Program-made: the position numbers and the translations under genes | Origin: Trachipleistophora hominis | Taxonomy: Eukaryota; Microsporidia; Pleistophoridae | Direction of reading: 5' to 3' | Assembly (NCBI GenBank): GCA_000316135.1 | Contig: JH994098.1 | Span: forward strand, 21,342-78,996 | DNA length: 57,655 bases | The notes under the pieces: model-generated | What the model was told of the DNA's origin: nothing | Seen by the model: only the letters and a program-made list of their open reading frames with translations | The model's database searches: none | Shown here: positions 57,313-57,655 of the stretch, piece by piece | Layout of the letters: each line of letters starts with the position of its first letter | Numbering within the stretch: the first letter of the stretch is position 1

Positions 57313-57655
57313 TTTTTCTGGCGGTGCTAATTCTGATGGTAACAGCGATAGCAAGAGCTATCATGTAGACAGCAATATGCCAGAGCATTATGCTGGTGAA
57401 CTCAGTGAGAAGTGTGTGAATTTTTTAGCGTTACATTTCAAGGATGAGCAACACCGCAGGTACATGTACAAGAGCTAATGTAAGTTTGATGAACTGACCT
57501 ATGTACCTCGCAATAACTATCCAGAGTATCCCACGATTCTCCTTAAAAATGTTGAGAGTAGAGATCACAAAAATTTTAAGACGAACATACGCTCATACAA
57601 CAGTGCTCTGTTGTTTTCATTTATGGATGCAAAATTTCAACAATTTATGCGAGGA
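57313..57655 (+). mobile_element. Helitron Rep/helicase N-terminal region, broken, runs off the edge
   Basis: In one frame (for example ATG 57377) the translation reads LALHFKDEQ, then after a TAA at 57476 continues NNYPEYPTILLKNV and FKTNIRSYNSALLFSFM. In Helitron Rep proteins the same order occurs: a Cys/His segment with GALHFxDE, then NIRxYNxALxFTS. A second in-frame TAA lies near the left limit. The reading frame is therefore disrupted but clearly homologous. It is cut by the window end, so the HUH nuclease and helicase parts, if present, lie beyond. Confidence 0.7.

Overview
The window looks like a piece of a microsporidian nuclear genome, most likely from the Trachipleistophora/Vavraia side of the group; the lineage is an inference and could not be searched. 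The reasons are: very A+T-rich DNA; intronless single-ORF eukaryotic genes; shortened versions of eukaryotic proteins (a MAD1 of 179 residues, an mRNA-export adaptor of about 131); a leucine-rich-repeat protein; many small secreted or single-pass proteins with no recognisable relatives; and C-runs or G-runs directly upstream of start codons, a known microsporidian start signal. Spacing between genes is wide (about 26 gene calls in 57.7 kb), and the spaces carry degraded repeats, as expected of the larger microsporidian genomes.

Layout. 0.9-3.8 kb: LRR protein. 6.0-7.6 kb (-): tRNA-guanine transglycosylase with a large acidic insert. 10.6-11.7 kb: charged helical, probably secreted protein. 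12.9-14.7 kb (-): MAD1 and an Arg-rich protein with a probable UAP56/Sub2-binding motif. 16.5-26.4 kb (+): a run of plus-strand genes that almost all encode membrane or secreted products, including a SEC20-like SNARE. 27.6-29.9 kb (-): Hsp110-type chaperone. 34.1-36.7 kb (-): two members of an apparently undescribed membrane-anchored family whose third member is at 16.5 kb. 40.7-41.7 kb (-): PP4/PP6-like phosphatase. 42.1-43.5 kb (+): Gly/Ser/Ala-repeat secreted protein with an assembly gap inside. 45.8 kb: small membrane protein. 46.3-47.0 kb (-): 3' relic of a GC-rich non-LTR retrotransposon. 47.0-48.2 kb (-): secreted Cys/Thr/Pro protein. 49.4-51.0 kb (-): NSP1/Nup62 nucleoporin. 52.1-53.7 kb (+): Reb1/TTF-I-like Myb factor. 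56.1-56.9 kb: a GC-rich non-coding element with the same 3' tail as the retrotransposon. 57.3 kb to the edge: a broken Helitron Rep reading frame.

Starts and promoters. Several open frames begin at GTG or TTG; the next ATG was chosen where it sits just behind a C-run (TGT, MAD1, NSP1) or gives matching lengths among paralogues. Two start architectures are visible. Housekeeping genes carry a run of 3-6 C or G within about 25 bases of the ATG. Secreted and membrane genes mostly lack it and instead have TATAAAA-like boxes starting about 27-29 bases before the ATG, which implies almost leaderless mRNAs.

Functionally the recognisable genes serve tRNA modification, the spindle checkpoint, mRNA export, ER-Golgi traffic, protein folding, phosphatase signalling, nuclear pores and rDNA or chromatin binding. 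No operon-like arrangement is seen. No tRNA, rRNA or CRISPR was found by eye.
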